64,000 bases of DNA from Skermanella rosea (lineage in GTDB: Bacteria > Pseudomonadota > Alphaproteobacteria > Azospirillales > Azospirillaceae): positions 3,111,001 to 3,175,000 of the forward strand of contig NZ_CP086111.1 of NCBI RefSeq assembly GCF_016806835.2, read 5' to 3'. Below the pieces are notes generated by a model. That model searched no databases. It worked only from the letters and a program-made list of their open reading frames with translations, and was not told the DNA's origin. Shown in pieces: positions 1 through 9,403 of this stretch. Both the position numbers and the translations under genes were made by a program. The first letter of the stretch is position 1. The number at the start of each line of letters is the position of its first letter.

Positions 1-981
1 TATGTGCACAGCGACATCTCGATCGTCAGTCCGAAGATCGCCGGCTACGTCGCCGACATCCGCGTCATCGAGAACCAGGAGGTATCGGCCGGCGACATCC
101 TCGCCGTGATCGACGATTCCGAATACCGGGCACAGGAAGCGCAGGCCGACGCGGCGGTGGAAGCCGCGGAGGCCGCCATCGGCAGCATCGACAGCCGCAT
201 TATCCTCGAGCATTCCATGATCGTGCAGAGCCGGGCGACGGTCGCGGGCGCCGAGGCCGACCTGCACCGCGCCCGGCAGGATTACGACAGGGTGAAGAGC
301 CTGGTCAGCGGCGACACGGTCAGCCGCCAGCGGTACGACACGGCCGAGGCCGACCTCCGCAAGGCCGAGGCGGCGCTGAACAAGGCCACCGCCGGCCTGG
401 CTGCGGAGCACGACCAGCTCGGCGTGCTCCAGGCGTCGCGCAAGGAGGCGGAGGCGAAGCTCAGGCAGGCCGAGGCCAACCTCGACCTGGCGCGGGACAA
501 CCTGGGCCATACTGTGATCCGCGCGCCCGTCGCCGGCGTGATCGGCAACAAGGGCGTCCAGCTGGGCCAGTACGTCAAGGCGGGTTCCTCTCTTCTCGCC
601 GTCGTGCCCCTGCCCGACGTCTATGTCGTCGCCAACTTCAAGGAGACCCAGCTCGCCGGCATGCGGCGCGGCCAGCCGGTCGACCTGTCGGTGGATGCCT
701 TCCCCGGACGGGTGCTGCGCGGCACCGTCGAAAGCTTCGCGCCGGCCAGCGGTGCCCAGTTCAGCCTGCTGCCGCCGGAGAACGCGACCGGCAACTTCAC
801 GAAGGTCGTCCAGCGCATTCCCGTCCGCATCGCGGTCCCGTCCGACAACCCGCTGTCGGGCCTGCTCCGTCCCGGTCTTTCGGTGGAGGTCTCGGTCGAT
901 ACCCGCGGCGAGGGGACCGGGCCGCTGGCGGCGGGGGGGATCTTCGGAACAGCCGCCGCGGCCGAGACGGGACGCAAGTGA
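1..981 (+). CDS. EmrA/HlyD-type periplasmic adaptor of a multidrug efflux pump (5' end cut by window)
   Basis: Membrane-fusion protein that would link an inner-membrane exporter to an outer-membrane channel. The reading frame is open from base 1 (Y-V-H-S-D...), so the N-terminal cytoplasmic tail and membrane anchor lie upstream; a GTG at base 4 is in frame but is probably not the real start. The visible part opens with a biotinyl/lipoyl half-motif (SPKIAGYVADIRV, then GDILAVID), followed by about 110 residues of Ala/Glu/Arg-rich alpha-helical hairpin and the second lipoyl half (VIRAPVAGVIGNKGVQLGQYV). A beta-barrel region with VVANFKETQL closes the fold. The gene overlaps the EmrB-like exporter gene, as usual for emrAB operons. 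The transported compound cannot be told from sequence. Confidence 0.9.
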   Translation, partial: YVHSDISIVSPKIAGYVADIRVIENQEVSAGDILAVIDDSEYRAQEAQADAAVEAAEAAIGSIDSRIILEHSMIVQSRATVAGAEADLHRARQDYDRVKSLVSGDTVSRQRYDTAEADLRKAEAALNKATAGLAAEHDQLGVLQASRKEAEAKLRQAEANLDLARDNLGHTVIRAPVAGVIGNKGVQLGQYVKAGSSLLAVVPLPDVYVVANFKETQLAGMRRGQPVDLSVDAFPGRVLRGTVESFAPASGAQFSLLPPENATGNFTKVVQRIPVRIAVPSDNPLSGLLRPGLSVEVSVDTRGEGTGPLAAGGIFGTAAAAETGRK

Positions 982-2537
982 TGGCGGCCGGAGCCGCGGG
1001 GGTCCGGCCCGTCACGGCGAAGGACTGGATCGGCTTCTTCGCCATGGTCGTGGGCATGTTCATGGCGATCCTGGACATCCAGATCGTGTCGAGCAGCCTG
1101 GCGGAGATCCAGGCCGGAGTTTCGGCGAGCGCCGACGAGATCAGCTGGGTCCAGACCTCCTACCTGATCGCGGAGGTCATCATGATCCCGCTGTCCGGCA
1201 TCCTGGCGCGCGTCATGTCTACCCGCTGGCTGTTCGTCGTTTCGGCGATCGGCTTCACCACCATGAGCATCGCCTGCGCCTTCGCCTGGAACATCGAATC
1301 GCTGATCGTCTTCCGGGCTTTGCAGGGGTTCCTCGGCGGCGCCATGATCCCGACCGTGTTCGCCACCAGCTTCTCGCTGTTCCCGCCGGACCGGCGCGCC
1401 GGCGTGTCTGTCATGATCGGCCTGGTGGCGACGATGGCGCCGACCCTTGGGCCGACCCTCGGCGGCTACCTGACGCAAAGCCTGTCCTGGCACTGGCTGT
1501 TCCTGATCAATGTCGGGCCCGGCCTGGCCGTGTCCGCCTTGGCGTGGAGCTTCGTCGATGTCGACAAGCCGGACCTGGGCGTGCTCAAGGGCTTCGACTT
1601 CCCAGGCCTGGTGTTCATGGCGCTGTTCCTCGGAACGCTGGAATTCGTGGTCGAGGAAGGCCCGCGCAACGACTGGTTCGAGGATCACGCCATCGCGACG
1701 GCGGCGGCCGTGTGCGCCGTCAGTGCCGTGCTGTTCTTCCGCCGGGTCTTGACATATCACAATCCGATCGTCGGCCTGCGCGCGTTCAAGGACCGCAACT
1801 TCGCGATCGGCTGCCTCTTCAGCTTCGTCATCGGCGTCGGTCTCTATGGCGCCGTCTACATCATGCCCCTATTCCTCGACCGCATCCGCGGCCTGAACAG
1901 CCTTCAGATCGGCATGGTCATGTTCGTCACCGGCATGTTCCAGTTCATGTCGGCGCCGGTGGCCGGCATGCTGTCCAGGAAGATGGACCTGCGGCTGATG
2001 CTGGCGCTGGGTCTCGGGATGTTCGGCTTCGGCGTCTACCTCAATTCCATCCTCACGGCCGAGTCGGATTTCTGGGAGCTGTTCGTGCCGCAGGCGGTCC
2101 GCGGCTTCTCCCTGATGATGTGCTTCATCCCGATCAACACGCTGGCGCTCGGCACCCTGCCGCCCGAACAGCTCAAGAACGCGAGCGGCCTATACAACCT
2201 GATGCGGAACCTGGGCGGGGCGATCGGGCTGGCCGCGATCAACACGGTGCTGATCGACCGCTTCGCCCTCCATATGTCCCGGCTATCCGACAACGTGACC
2301 ACCGCCCGGCCGGGCGTGCAGGACATGCTGGACGGCCTCTCCGGCCAGCTGTCCGGCGTCATCGCGGGCGATCCCGACCGGGCCGCGCTGAAGATCATCC
2401 ACGGCCTGGTCGAGCGGGAGGCGATGGTCCTGACCTTCAGCGACTGCCTGCTGCTGATGGCCTGCGTCTTCGCCGCCGCGTTCCTGTTCATGCCGCTGGT
2501 CCGCAAGCCGCGCGCCGCCGTGGAAGGCGGACACTGA
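981..2537 (+). CDS. EmrB/QacA-type MFS drug exporter (DHA2 family)
   Basis: Inner-membrane proton antiporter of about 518 residues, the usual length for the 14-helix DHA2 family. The first helix carries the family's 'MAILDIQIV' segment, followed by 'DEISWVQTSYLIAEVIMIPLSG'-type sequence matching helix 2 of EmrB. The remaining sequence alternates hydrophobic helices with short charged loops. The upstream adaptor's TGA overlaps the ATG used here; a GTG three bases earlier is an alternative start. With the adaptor it should form a tripartite pump needing an outer-membrane channel that is not in view. The substrate is unknown. Confidence 0.93.
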   Translation: MAAGAAGVRPVTAKDWIGFFAMVVGMFMAILDIQIVSSSLAEIQAGVSASADEISWVQTSYLIAEVIMIPLSGILARVMSTRWLFVVSAIGFTTMSIACAFAWNIESLIVFRALQGFLGGAMIPTVFATSFSLFPPDRRAGVSVMIGLVATMAPTLGPTLGGYLTQSLSWHWLFLINVGPGLAVSALAWSFVDVDKPDLGVLKGFDFPGLVFMALFLGTLEFVVEEGPRNDWFEDHAIATAAAVCAVSAVLFFRRVLTYHNPIVGLRAFKDRNFAIGCLFSFVIGVGLYGAVYIMPLFLDRIRGLNSLQIGMVMFVTGMFQFMSAPVAGMLSRKMDLRLMLALGLGMFGFGVYLNSILTAESDFWELFVPQAVRGFSLMMCFIPINTLALGTLPPEQLKNASGLYNLMRNLGGAIGLAAINTVLIDRFALHMSRLSDNVTTARPGVQDMLDGLSGQLSGVIAGDPDRAALKIIHGLVEREAMVLTFSDCLLLMACVFAAAFLFMPLVRKPRAAVEGGH

Positions 2538-2619
2538 GGCTGCGCCGGCGCCGCATGCTTCATTCCGCCGCAAGACAAGCTGCGCGAAAGTGGTAGTATG
2601 CCGGCCACTCACGCCGTTC

Positions 2620-2650
2620 ACTTATAGTTAATTTTCTTAACGCTATAAGT
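2620..2650 (+). terminator. AT-rich inverted repeat after the exporter gene
   Basis: ACTTATAG-TTAA and TTAA-CG-CTATAAGT face each other across a 5-nt loop (TTTTC), with a 2-nt bulge in one arm. It is strikingly AT-rich in a GC-rich window and lies 83 bp past the exporter stop codon. It could end the efflux transcript. Because there is no T-run after it, it could equally be a dyad operator for a regulator. The strand is arbitrary. Confidence 0.4.
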
Positions 2651-2822
2651 CAGCAGCACCAAGCCGATATTCGCCGAAGCAGAACCCCAGGTAAGCCGTG
2701 CGACTATTCACGGCCCGCCGTGGTCTACTTCACAGGCAGATGACCTGTTCAGGGCCAGGATGTCGGCAGCGGTCCGATGGACACGCCATCGGGCACCGGC
2801 ATTCTTTCGGAGATGAAGTGTT

Positions 2823-3014
2823 ATGGCACAGTCCGTGACCCGCGCGCTCCAGGCGATCAAGCGCTATGTGCGGGATCCCGACCAGATCGATCAGGCGATC
2901 CTTGCCTCGATCAACATCACGCTCTGTCTTGCCTCCGGCGGCGACGACCGCGTCGCGGAAGGCTTCAACAACGATATCCTGACCAACGGCAAGCGGTTCC
3001 GCGCCCGCTCGTGA
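2823..3014 (+). CDS. Small protein of unknown function (63 aa)
   Basis: Not recognised. A 63-residue reading frame begins with ATG 10 nt after GGAG, a reasonable ribosome-binding site. The product starts MAQSVTRALQAIKRYVRDPD, is mixed in charge, has no membrane segment or signal peptide, and ends in a basic tail (NGKRFRARS). The central 'DQIDQAILASINITLCLASGG' region is probably helical. It stands alone between the efflux pair and sdhC, with long non-coding DNA on both sides. An overlapping frame from 2777 is longer but has a composition (rich in R, P, G) typical of a non-coding GC-rich frame. Real coding status is uncertain. Confidence 0.4.
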   Translation: MAQSVTRALQAIKRYVRDPDQIDQAILASINITLCLASGGDDRVAEGFNNDILTNGKRFRARS

Positions 3015-3620
3015 CCGGATCGGGCACCCGGTGGCGCGGCAGGGCCACCCGTTCCGCTCGGCGCTCGATGGACGGCACCGGCCCTGACGCGGTGCAGCAC
3101 TGATCCCGCACTGCGGTCGGGAAAAAAATCCACCGCTGGCACAAATGGTCGCGGCTCTCTCCGCCCGAATGCGGTTTCATCGGCAACGATGCCCATAATG
3201 TCGCCACACTGATATAATAGCCTGCAAAACCTTTCGAGGCGTTCCAGTCCCGGTCAATGGAATCGGCATGATCTGCCGATCAAGCCCTGAACTGGGTCGA
3301 TTTCTTCCCGCATCGTGGAAAGAAACGAACACCCGCCAGTGAGGCGGTGGCTTCACAGGACTGCCTCCGCCCTGTTCGGATACTTCACAACCGCAACGGC
3401 TCACATCTCTGCAGTTTGGTACCCGTCCCCGCGAAGTCCGGCTGGACAATCATCGGATGCACGCATCATGCTGCACCGCGATGCCGCAGTGCGGTCGAAG
3501 CGGGCGGGTGCCGTTGACTCGGTGGGACCGGCGGCGTAAATCAAGCACGCAAAATAAGAATCCGGGTTTTCGCACAGCCGCGCGCGTCAAGTTGCGGCAG
3601 CCCAAGCGAGGATGTCAGAT
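3015..3620. other. Non-coding stretch before the succinate dehydrogenase operon
   Basis: No convincing gene is visible in these 600 bp; the open frames are short and of arginine/proline-rich composition. The segment presumably holds the sdh promoter. A perfect TATAAT lies at 3213-3218, but nothing resembling TTGACA stands 16-18 bp ahead of it, so it is only a weak candidate. An A-rich patch (GAAAAAAATCC, about 3120) and another near 3550 (GCAAAATAAGAA) are the other low-GC spots. No tRNA fold or riboswitch motif was found. Confidence 0.4.
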
Positions 3621-4007
3621 ATGTCGAACGGCAGTCGGCCGCTTTCACCCCATCTGCAAATTTACCGACCACAGATCACGTCCGTCCTTTCGATATCGCA
3701 CCGCGTGACCGGCATCGGGCTGACTGTGGGCACGTTCCTGCTGGTCTGGTGGCTGCTCGCCGCCGCCGCGGGGCCGGAGAGCTACGCGCGCGCAGCCGGG
3801 TTCATGGGATCGTTCTTCGGCCTGCTGCTGCTGTTCGCCTGGACCTTCGCGATGTGGTTCCACTTCTGCGCCGGCATCCGGCATCTGGTCTGGGACACCG
3901 GCTACGGCCTGGAGCTTCCCCAGGTCTATCTCGGCGGCTGGATCGTCGTCGGGGCCTCCGCCGGCCTCACGATCCTGACCTGGATCGCCGCCCTGATCGC
4001 GTGGTGA
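3621..4007 (+). CDS. sdhC: Succinate dehydrogenase cytochrome b556 subunit
   Basis: Membrane anchor of complex II, which with SdhD binds haem b and ubiquinone. About 128 residues with three transmembrane helices. 'SPHLQIYRPQITSVLSISHRVTG' contains the conserved Ser and Arg of the quinone pocket, and 'FHFCAGIRHLVWDTG' holds the haem-ligand histidine and the GIRH-x3-D signature. The start is taken at the second ATG, because GCGAGG lies 9 nt before it; an ATG at 3612 touches that same element and would leave no spacing. It is the first gene of sdhCDAB, with sdhD 9 bp downstream. Confidence 0.95.
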   Translation: MSNGSRPLSPHLQIYRPQITSVLSISHRVTGIGLTVGTFLLVWWLLAAAAGPESYARAAGFMGSFFGLLLLFAWTFAMWFHFCAGIRHLVWDTGYGLELPQVYLGGWIVVGASAGLTILTWIAALIAW

Positions 4008-4016
4008 GGAAGACAG

Positions 4017-4418
4017 ATGGCTAACACAAGCTCCAATCCCGGCCTGCGCACCCAGCTCGGCCGCGTCCGCGGCCTCGGTTCGGCCAAGGCCGGCTCGCAT
4101 CACTGGATGATGTCGCGGCTGACGTCGATCGCCCTGATCCCTCTGACCCTGTGGTTCGTCTTCGGGGTGCTGAGCATTATCGGCGACGGCCATGCCGCCG
4201 CCGTCCAGTGGCTGCAGTCGCCCTTCTCCGCGATCATGATGGTCCTGTTCGTCGGTGTGACGTTTCACCACACAGCCTCCGGTATCCAGGTGGTCCTGGA
4301 AGACTATGTTCATAACGAATGGGTGAAGGTCGTGGCGATCGTCGCGGCGAAGTTCCTGTGCTTCGTCCTGGCGGTGGCCGGCATCTTCGCCGTTCTCAAG
4401 ATTGCATTCGGAGGCTGA
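4017..4418 (+). CDS. sdhD: Succinate dehydrogenase hydrophobic anchor subunit
   Basis: Second membrane anchor of complex II, 133 residues with three hydrophobic helices. The '[20 protein letters not shown]' entry segment and '[19 protein letters not shown]' are the family blocks; the latter carries the haem-b histidine and the Asp-Tyr pair near the ubiquinone site. The gene lies 9 bp after sdhC. Its last codons supply the GGAGGCTGAGG that serves as the ribosome-binding site of sdhA, so the two are probably translationally coupled. Confidence 0.94.
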   Translation: MANTSSNPGLRTQLGRVRGLGSAKAGSHHWMMSRLTSIALIPLTLWFVFGVLSIIGDGHAAAVQWLQSPFSAIMMVLFVGVTFHHTASGIQVVLEDYVHNEWVKVVAIVAAKFLCFVLAVAGIFAVLKIAFGG

Positions 4419-4425
4419 GGCAGCG

Positions 4426-6216
4426 ATGGCGAGCGCCTATCAGATTATCGACCACACCTACGACGTCGTCGTCGTGGGAGCCGGTGGGGCCGGCCTGCGG
4501 GCCACCTTCGGCATGGCGGAAAAGGGCCTGAAGACCGCCTGCATCACCAAGGTGTTCCCGACGCGCAGCCACACGGTCGCGGCGCAGGGCGGCATCAGTG
4601 CGGCGCTGGGCAACATGGGTGAGGACGACTGGCGCTGGCACATGTACGACACCGTCAAGGGGTCCGACTGGCTGGGCGACCAGGACGCCATCGAGTACAT
4701 GTGCCGCGAGGCGATCCCCGCGATCATCGAGTTGGAACATTACGGCGTGCCCTTCTCGCGCACGGCGGAAGGCAAGATCTACCAGCGCGCCTTCGGCGGC
4801 ATGACCACCAAGTTCGGCGAGGGGCGCGCCTACCGCACCTGCGCCGCCGCCGACCGGACCGGCCACGCGATCCTGCACACCCTGTACCAGCAGTCGCTGA
4901 AGCACGAGGCCGAGTTCTTCATCGAGTATTTCGCGCTCGACCTGATCATGGACGAGGACGGCGTCTGCCGCGGCGTCATGGCCTGGAACCTGGACGACGG
5001 CACGATCCACCGCTTCCGCGCCCACATGGTGGTGCTGGCGACCGGCGGCTACGGCCGCGCCTATTTCTCCTGCACCTCGGCGCACACCTCCACCGGCGAC
5101 GGCAACGCCATGGTGCTGCGGGCCGGGCTGCCGCTCCAGGACATGGAGTTCGTGCAGTTCCACCCGACCGGCATCTACGGCGCCGGCTGCCTGATCACCG
5201 AAGGCGTGCGCGGCGAGGGCGGCTACCTGACCAACTCGTCGGGCGAGCGCTTCATGGAGCGCTATGCCCCGTCGGCCAAGGACCTGGCGTCCCGCGACGT
5301 GGTCAGCCGCTCGATGACGATCGAGATCCGCGAGGGCCGCGGCGTCGGGGCCAACAAGGACCATATCCACCTGCACCTGGAACACCTGGACCCGGCGGTG
5401 ATCCACGAGCGGCTGCCCGGCATCGCCGAGACCGCGAAGATCTTCGCCGATGTCGACGTCGCCAAGGAGCCGATCCCGGTGCTGCCGACCGTCCACTACA
5501 ACATGGGCGGCATCCCCACCAACTACCGCTGCGAGGTGGTCCGGCCGACGCCGGAAAACCCCGACCAAGTGGTTCCGGGCCTGATGGCGATCGGCGAAGC
5601 CGCCTGCGTGTCGGTCCACGGCGCCAACCGGCTGGGTTCCAACTCGCTGCTCGATCTGGTGGTGTTCGGCCGGGCCGCCGCCATCCGTGCGTCGGAGATC
5701 ATCGAGAAGGGCGCGTCCCATCGTTCGCTCCCGACGGACAGCGCCGACCTGGCGCTGGAGCGTTTCGACCGCCTGCGGCACGCCAAGGGCGAGATCCGCA
5801 CCGCCGACCTGCGGGCCGAGATGCAGCGCAACATGCAGAACAACTGCGCCGTCTTCCGCACCGGGGAGGTGCTGGAGGAAGGCGTCCAGCTGATGCAGGC
5901 GGCCTGGGCGAAGCGTCCGCACGTCAGCATCACCGACCGTACGATGGTCTGGAACTCGGACCTTGTCGAAGCCCTCGAGCTTGACAATCTTATGTATCAG
6001 GCGGTCGTGACCATGAATTCGGCCGCGAACCGCACGGAAAGCCGCGGGGCCCACGCCCGGGAAGACTATCCGGACCGCGACGACGAAAACTGGATGAAGC
6101 ACACGGTGGTCAGCATCGACGAGAGCGGCAAGACGACTTTCGAGTTCCGTCCCGTCCATCTCTACACGCTGACCAACGAAGTCCAGGTGTTCCCGCCGAA
6201 AGCACGCGTGTACTGA
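4426..6216 (+). CDS. sdhA: Succinate dehydrogenase flavoprotein subunit
   Basis: Catalytic subunit that oxidises succinate to fumarate in the TCA cycle and passes electrons to SdhB; peripheral on the cytoplasmic face. 596 residues, the normal size. The N-terminal FAD fold is [12 protein letters not shown], and SHTVAAQGG contains the histidine that binds FAD covalently. [21 protein letters not shown] and [18 protein letters not shown] form the substrate site with its catalytic arginine. The C-terminal capping domain ends in [12 protein letters not shown]. The ATG at 4426 is preferred over upstream non-ATG codons because it follows a strong GGAGG 8-10 nt earlier. Confidence 0.97.
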   Translation: MASAYQIIDHTYDVVVVGAGGAGLRATFGMAEKGLKTACITKVFPTRSHTVAAQGGISAALGNMGEDDWRWHMYDTVKGSDWLGDQDAIEYMCREAIPAIIELEHYGVPFSRTAEGKIYQRAFGGMTTKFGEGRAYRTCAAADRTGHAILHTLYQQSLKHEAEFFIEYFALDLIMDEDGVCRGVMAWNLDDGTIHRFRAHMVVLATGGYGRAYFSCTSAHTSTGDGNAMVLRAGLPLQDMEFVQFHPTGIYGAGCLITEGVRGEGGYLTNSSGERFMERYAPSAKDLASRDVVSRSMTIEIREGRGVGANKDHIHLHLEHLDPAVIHERLPGIAETAKIFADVDVAKEPIPVLPTVHYNMGGIPTNYRCEVVRPTPENPDQVVPGLMAIGEAACVSVHGANRLGSNSLLDLVVFGRAAAIRASEIIEKGASHRSLPTDSADLALERFDRLRHAKGEIRTADLRAEMQRNMQNNCAVFRTGEVLEEGVQLMQAAWAKRPHVSITDRTMVWNSDLVEALELDNLMYQAVVTMNSAANRTESRGAHAREDYPDRDDENWMKHTVVSIDESGKTTFEFRPVHLYTLTNEVQVFPPKARVY

Positions 6217-6308
6217 CCTGACGGGCCAAAACAAGGCCGGGGCGGCATCGGCCGTTCCGGCTCCGGGCCGCGGCTGGCGGCGGGCAAGGTATTCGAGGAT
6301 TTGATACG

Positions 6309-7088
6309 ATGGTTGAGTTCGCGCTACCCCGCAATTCGCGGATCACGCCGGGCAAGAGGGTCTCGAACGCTAAGGGCGCCAAGCGCGCCAAGAATTTCAA
6401 GATCTACCGGTGGAACCCCGAGGACGGCCAGAACCCGCACCTGGACGAGTTCGAGATCGATCTCGACAAGTGCGGACCGATGGTGCTGGACGCCCTTATC
6501 CACATCAAGAACGACATCGACGGAACGGTCGCCTTCCGGCGGTCCTGCCGCGAGGGCATCTGCGGCTCGTGCTCCATGAACATCGACGGCGTCAACACGC
6601 TCGCGTGCCTGAAGCCGATTGAGGAAGTGAAGGGCGACGTCGCGATCTACCCGCTGCCGCACATGAAGGTGGTCAAGGACCTGGTCCCCGACCTGAGCCA
6701 AGTGTACGCGCAGTACACTTCGATCAAGCCGTGGCTCCAGACCCAGTCCGCCACCCCGCCGGACCGCGAGCGGCTACAGAGCCCGGAAGAGCGCGAGAAG
6801 CTGAACGGCCTCTACGAGTGCATCCTGTGCTTCTGCTGCACCACGAGCTGCCCCAGCTACTGGTGGAACGGCGACCGCTATCTCGGCCCGGCCGTCCTGC
6901 TCCAGGCCTATCGCTGGATCGCGGACAGCCGCGACGAGATGACGGGCGAGCGGCTCGACCAACTCGAGGATCCGTTCCGTCTGTACCGCTGCCACACCAT
7001 CATGAACTGCACCCGCACCTGCCCCAAGGGTCTCAACCCCGCCAAGGCGATCGCGGAAATCAAGAAGCTGATGGTCGAGCGGCAGTAA
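6309..7088 (+). CDS. sdhB: Succinate dehydrogenase iron-sulfur subunit
   Basis: Electron-transfer subunit of complex II, 259 residues. The N-terminal ferredoxin fold carries the [2Fe-2S] cysteines in [15 protein letters not shown]...LAC. The C-terminal domain holds the other clusters in [16 protein letters not shown] and [17 protein letters not shown]. All expected cysteines are present. A 92-bp gap separates it from sdhA, longer than the other junctions of the operon. The operon appears to end just after this gene at a strong stem-loop. Confidence 0.97.
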   Translation: MVEFALPRNSRITPGKRVSNAKGAKRAKNFKIYRWNPEDGQNPHLDEFEIDLDKCGPMVLDALIHIKNDIDGTVAFRRSCREGICGSCSMNIDGVNTLACLKPIEEVKGDVAIYPLPHMKVVKDLVPDLSQVYAQYTSIKPWLQTQSATPPDRERLQSPEEREKLNGLYECILCFCCTTSCPSYWWNGDRYLGPAVLLQAYRWIADSRDEMTGERLDQLEDPFRLYRCHTIMNCTRTCPKGLNPAKAIAEIKKLMVERQ

Positions 7089-7122
7089 GGCCGGAAGCTT
7101 CACCCCGGCACGGTATCCCGCG

Positions 7123-7176
7123 GCGCCAGCGCCGTCCCCGCACAAGGGCGGGGACGGCGCTGGCGCTGTCATCTTT
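7123..7176 (+). terminator. Strong stem-loop ending the sdh operon
   Basis: A perfect 19-bp inverted repeat, GCGCCAGCGCCGTCCCCGC (7123-7141) and its complement (7148-7166), encloses a 6-nt loop (ACAAGG) and is followed by the moderately T-rich TGTCATCTTT. It starts 35 bp after the sdhB stop. The long GC stem fits an intrinsic terminator or an mRNA 3'-end stabiliser; the T-run is weak. Confidence 0.7.
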
Positions 7177-7353
7177 AAGGCCCTCTTCCGGGGCTTTCGC
7201 GGGAAACCACTTTGTGGCGGGTTTTTGTCGAATGGGCAGTATCGTTTTCCCGCGCATCGGCCTATTGTGCGCCCGCGCCGGGAAACCGCTTGACCCGCGT
7301 GGTTCCGGCGATCACTTATCACCCCGGAATCTCCTGAACGGACCAAAGGACTT

Positions 7354-7572
7354 ATGGCAAAAGAAGATCTGATCGAATTCTCCGGCACCGTCATGGAACT
7401 GCTCCCGAACGCCATGTTCCGGGTCAAGCTGGACAACGACCACGAAGTGCTGGCGCATACCTCGGGCAAGATGCGCAAGAACCGCATCCGCGTGCTCGCG
7501 GGCGACCGGGTGAATGTGGAGATGACCCCGTACGACCTCAGCAAGGGCCGCATCACATTCCGCTTCAAGTAA
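7354..7572 (+). CDS. infA: Translation initiation factor IF-1
   Basis: Binds the A site of the 30S subunit during initiation. The 72-residue product is a complete single S1/OB-fold: [20 protein letters not shown] at the start, then [20 protein letters not shown], and [20 protein letters not shown] near the end. Length and sequence match the family throughout. It is separated from sdhB by about 265 bp holding the hairpin, so it should have its own promoter. It is followed by maf and rng, a conserved alphaproteobacterial order. Confidence 0.98.
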   Translation: MAKEDLIEFSGTVMELLPNAMFRVKLDNDHEVLAHTSGKMRKNRIRVLAGDRVNVEMTPYDLSKGRITFRFK

Positions 7573-7606
7573 CCTGCCGCGTTGGACAGACCGTGACTCC
7601 GATGTC

Positions 7607-8221
7607 ATGAAGGTTCCGCCGGCAAACAACACGCTGGTGCTTGCTTCTGCCTCGCCCCGGCGTCTAGACCTGCTGCGCCAGATCGGAATCGACCCGGCCA
7701 GCATCGACCCAGCAGACCTCGACGAAACTCCGCTCCGCGACGAGCTTCCCGCCCAGCATGCCGCAAGGCTCGCTGCCGAGAAGGCTGCCGCGGTGGCGTC
7801 GCGCCATGCCGGCAGTTTCGTGCTCGCGGCGGATACGGTGGTGGCTTGCGGTCGCCGCATCCTGCCCAAGGCCGAGACCGAACAGCAGGCCCGCGCCTGC
7901 CTGAAGCTGCTTTCCGGCCGCCGGCACCGCGTTTATGGCGGCGTCACGCTGGTGCTGCCCGACGGACGCATCCTCGACCGGGTCGTCCAGACCGCCGTCA
8001 CCTTCAAGGTGCTGAGCTTGGAAGAGACGGAAGACTACATCGCGTCGAACGAGTGGCAGGGCAAGGCGGGCGGCTACGCCATCCAGGGACGCGCCGCGGC
8101 GCTGGTCCGATGGATCGGCGGATCCTACAGCAATGTCGTCGGACTGCCGCTGTTCGAGGTTTCCAGCATGCTGCGCGGCGTGGGCTTCGTCCCTTCATCT
8201 CCTCCCCCCGTTCCCACGTGA
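7607..8221 (+). CDS. maf: Maf-family nucleoside triphosphate pyrophosphatase
   Basis: Predicted to hydrolyse non-canonical or excess NTPs to NMP and pyrophosphate (house-cleaning). 204 residues. Diagnostic motifs: SASPRR near the N-terminus, LAADTVV with the catalytic aspartate, and the C-terminal EWQGKAGGYAIQG. The YhdE-type branch (dTTP/UTP) is likely but the exact substrate is inferred. The stop codon overlaps the GTG start of the RNase gene (GTGA), indicating translational coupling. Confidence 0.93.
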   Translation: MKVPPANNTLVLASASPRRLDLLRQIGIDPASIDPADLDETPLRDELPAQHAARLAAEKAAAVASRHAGSFVLAADTVVACGRRILPKAETEQQARACLKLLSGRRHRVYGGVTLVLPDGRILDRVVQTAVTFKVLSLEETEDYIASNEWQGKAGGYAIQGRAAALVRWIGGSYSNVVGLPLFEVSSMLRGVGFVPSSPPPVPT

Positions 8222-9381
8222 CGGACCCGTCCCGGGGCATCGAGATCCTGATCGACCGCGCCGGGCCACTGCTGCGGGCCGCAGTGGTCGAGGGCGGACG
8301 GCTGACCGATCTCCATGTCGACAGCGCCGACCGGCCGAGCCGGCTGGGCGAGGTGGCGCTGGGCCGCGTGGACCGGATCGTCACCGCCCTGAACGGCGCC
8401 TTCGTGGATATCGGCGGCACTGCCGGCCTGCTGAACAACGCCGACCTGCGCACGGCAGCCCCCACGAGCCGGAAGGCAGCGCGCGCCGGAACCACCCTTC
8501 GGGCCGGCCAGCCGGTACTGGTCCAGGTCAAGGCGGAGCCCGGCGGCGGCAAGGGTCCATCCCTGACCATGGACGTGACCCTGCCCGGCCGGTTCCTGGT
8601 GATGACGCCCTTCAAGCCGGGCATCTCGATTTCCCGCCGCTTGGCGCAGGGCGACGCGCGGGGCCGGCTTTCCCAGATGATCTCCGAGATCACCGGCGGT
8701 CTGGGCGGCGGCTGGATCGTCCGCGGCAGCGCCCTCGGCACGGACGCGGACACTCTGGCCGCCGAAGCCGAAAGCTTGGCCGTGGCATGGCGCGGCCTGG
8801 AGCGACAGGCGACCGCCATGCCCCCGGCCACGCTCCGGCCCGGCCCCTCGGCAGCGATCCGGGCGGTGATCGAGAACGGCGGCCGACCGGTCGCCGGGAT
8901 CACCGTCTCCGAACCGTCGCTACGCGACGAACTCGCTGCCTGGGCGCCCGACCTGGCCCCGCTGATCCGGGTCGAGCCCGACGCCCTGTTCGACCGCTAC
9001 GACCTCGAAGGCGAATTGATCCGCCTGACCGAACGGCAGGTCCCGCTGTCGGGCGGCGGCAGTCTGGTGATCGACCGGACCGAGGCGCTGACCGTGATCG
9101 ACGTCAATGGCGGGGAGCGCCCCAACGCCCTGGCCACCAACCTCGACGCCGTCGCGGAAATCGCCCGGCAACTCCGCCTGCGCAATGTCGGCGGCATCGT
9201 CATCGTGGATTTCATCAACATGGCGTCGCGCGCCGATGCGGAACGGATCCTCGACGGTCTTACCCGGGCCACCGCCGACGACCCGGCCAGCGTCAATGTC
9301 TACGGCATGTCGAAGCTGGGCCTGGTCGAACTCACCCGCGCCCGCCGGGGGCCGCCGCTCGCCGACCTGACCGGCCGATAA
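8218..9381 (+). CDS. rng: Ribonuclease E/G family protein (short form)
   Basis: Endoribonuclease of the RNase E/G family, 387 residues from a GTG that overlaps the maf stop. An S1-like segment (VALGRVDRIVTALNGAFVDI) lies near residue 45. The DNase-I-like catalytic core has both metal-binding aspartates, in VIDVNGGE (about residue 294) and VIVDFINM (about 331), and the family's closing motif SKLGLVELTRAR. It then stops, so the Zn-link cysteines (CxxC) and small dimerisation domain of E. coli RNase G (489 aa) are missing. Short forms linked to maf are known in alphaproteobacteria; activity is inferred from the intact core. Confidence 0.88.
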   Translation: MTDPSRGIEILIDRAGPLLRAAVVEGGRLTDLHVDSADRPSRLGEVALGRVDRIVTALNGAFVDIGGTAGLLNNADLRTAAPTSRKAARAGTTLRAGQPVLVQVKAEPGGGKGPSLTMDVTLPGRFLVMTPFKPGISISRRLAQGDARGRLSQMISEITGGLGGGWIVRGSALGTDADTLAAEAESLAVAWRGLERQATAMPPATLRPGPSAAIRAVIENGGRPVAGITVSEPSLRDELAAWAPDLAPLIRVEPDALFDRYDLEGELIRLTERQVPLSGGGSLVIDRTEALTVIDVNGGERPNALATNLDAVAEIARQLRLRNVGGIVIVDFINMASRADAERILDGLTRATADDPASVNVYGMSKLGLVELTRARRGPPLADLTGR

Positions 9382-9403
9382 GCGCGGCCTACCGGCCGGG
9401 CCG

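Noticed and set aside
3213-3218. A perfect TATAAT as the sdh promoter
   Set aside because: No acceptable -35 element lies 16-18 bp upstream and it is about 400 bp from sdhC; kept only as a weak remark on the non-coding stretch.
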